Assembly: GCF_004834005.1 (NCBI RefSeq)
Contig: NZ_STFF01000002.1
Location: 310,001 to 374,000, forward strand
Reading direction: 5' to 3'
From: Niastella caeni
GTDB taxonomy: Bacteria > Bacteroidota > Bacteroidia > Chitinophagales > Chitinophagaceae
Length of the DNA stretch: 64,000 nucleotides
Shown here: piece by piece, positions 63,282 through 64,000 of the stretch
How positions within the stretch are numbered: the first letter of the stretch is position 1
Layout of the letters: each line of letters starts with the position of its first letter
Program-made: the position numbers and the translations under genes
The notes under the pieces: generated by a model
The model's input: only the letters and a program-made list of their open reading frames with translations
Database searches by the model: none
Told to the model about the DNA's origin: nothing

Positions 63282-64000
63282 TTAGATATGGATCGCTTCG
63301 CCATAAGCTACTTCAATAGCTTCTTTAATGTTCTCACTCATGGTTGGGTGAGGATGGATGCTATCCAGTACTTCGTGGTAAGTAGTTTCCAGTTTGCGGG
63401 CAACTACAGTTTCGGCGATCATCTCAGTTACGTTGTAACCGATCATATGAGTGCCGAGCCATTCGCCGTATTTAGCGTCGAAGATCACTTTAATGAAACC
63501 TTCGTTGTGTCCGGCAGCAGAAGCTTTACCGGCAGCGCTTAACGGGAATTTACCTACTTTAATTTCATAACCGGCATCTTTAGCCTGTTTTTCTGTTAAG
63601 CCAACAGAAGCAATTTCAGGTGTGCAATAAGTACAGCCTGGTACGTTGCCGTAATCGAGCGCTTCTGGTTGGTGGTTGTATTTCTTTTCACCGTAGGCAA
63701 TGCTTTCTACGCAAATGATACCTTCTTTAGATGCCACGTGCGCCAAAGCTTGTCCGGGTACGCAATCGCCAATAGCGTATACGCCCTGTACGTTGGTTTT
63801 ATAATATTTGTCTACAGCAATTTTACCTTTTTCTGTTTTTACACCGAGTTCTTCCAGGCCAATACCTTCAATGTTAGCAGCTACACCTACAGCGCTCAAT
63901 ACCACATCTGCTTCGAGGGTAACTTCACCATCTTTGGTTTTTACTTTGGCTTTAACGCCGTTTCCGCCGGTATCAACGCTGGTAACTTCAGAGCTGGTCA
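63282..64000 (-). CDS. lpdA: Dihydrolipoyl dehydrogenase, N-terminus outside window
   Basis: The frame is open through base 64000, so the N-terminal FAD-binding part with the redox Cys pair lies beyond the window. What is visible: GEVTLEADVVLSAVGVAANIEGIGLEELGV, VYAIGDCVPGQALAHVASKEG (FAD contact), CTYCTPEIASVGLTEKQAKDAG and the C-terminal catalytic base motif HPHPTMSENIKEA. Reoxidises lipoamide in 2-oxoacid dehydrogenase complexes. Confidence 0.95.
   Translation of the reverse strand, partial: TSSEVTSVDTGGNGVKAKVKTKDGEVTLEADVVLSAVGVAANIEGIGLEELGVKTEKGKIAVDKYYKTNVQGVYAIGDCVPGQALAHVASKEGIICVESIAYGEKKYNHQPEALDYGNVPGCTYCTPEIASVGLTEKQAKDAGYEIKVGKFPLSAAGKASAAGHNEGFIKVIFDAKYGEWLGTHMIGYNVTEMIAETVVARKLETTYHEVLDSIHPHPTMSENIKEAIEVAYGEAIHI

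Overview
The window comes from a soil or plant-litter type Bacteroidota, most likely of the Chitinophagaceae (Chitinophaga/Niastella-like). The basis is two SusC/SusD polysaccharide utilisation loci (PULs), an ECF sigma/FecR pair feeding a SusC with an STN extension, Bacteroidota-style split Rhs giants, T9SS-era surface proteins with GNVGIGT repeats, and lipoprotein signals typical of the phylum. This is inference from family content; no rRNA or tRNA gene was seen.

Layout. 1-1737: a 5'-truncated methyltransferase and a glutaminyl-peptide cyclotransferase lipoprotein. 1738-5119: an accessory patch with a truncated copy of an immunity gene start, repeats also found at 28 kb, an orphan immunity-like gene and a large tail-fibre-like surface protein. 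5120-26611: a single-strand, tightly spaced polymorphic-toxin locus: barrel-like protein, secreted Ig/FN3-like protein, lipoprotein, a 2208-residue SpvB-like giant, a small secreted protein, a roughly 3120-residue Rhs protein with a C-terminal ADP-ribosyltransferase (ART) domain, and an abutting NADAR-domain gene. 26612-28900: decayed DNA with a frameshifted IS transposase, a palindrome-rich GAGGAC element and a broken VapBC-type pair. 29002-30129: a second tail-fibre-like gene.

30507-40942: PUL 1 (ECF sigma, FecR, STN-SusC, SusD, GH88, GH2), aimed at a glucuronic-acid-containing glycan. 40943-43002: a long intergenic stretch full of hairpins, then a Nudix/winged-helix regulator. 43287-55951: PUL 2, a beta-mannan system with a divergent AraC regulator, SusC, SusD, a surface glycan-binding protein, GH26 mannanase, SSS-type symporter, GH130 mannosylglucose phosphorylase and an AGE-type 2-epimerase. 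Together these make the known mannobiose -> mannosylglucose -> mannose-1-phosphate + glucose route. 56148-64000: housekeeping and accessory genes (HAD phosphatase, PAS histidine kinase, MFS transporter, S23-type four-helix-bundle protein, FAD oxidoreductase, DUF4197 lipoprotein, dihydrolipoyl dehydrogenase cut by the window end).

The most interesting system is the Rhs-ART/NADAR pair. The toxin tip carries R, STS and QxE signatures, and QxE is the form found in guanine-modifying ARTs. The immunity candidate belongs to a family whose members can remove ADP-ribose from guanine. That suggests immunity by reversing the modification rather than by blocking the toxin. A second theme is that many intergenic gaps hold long imperfect hairpins built from short tandem units whose sequence differs from locus to locus; two such inverted arrays bracket small genes.
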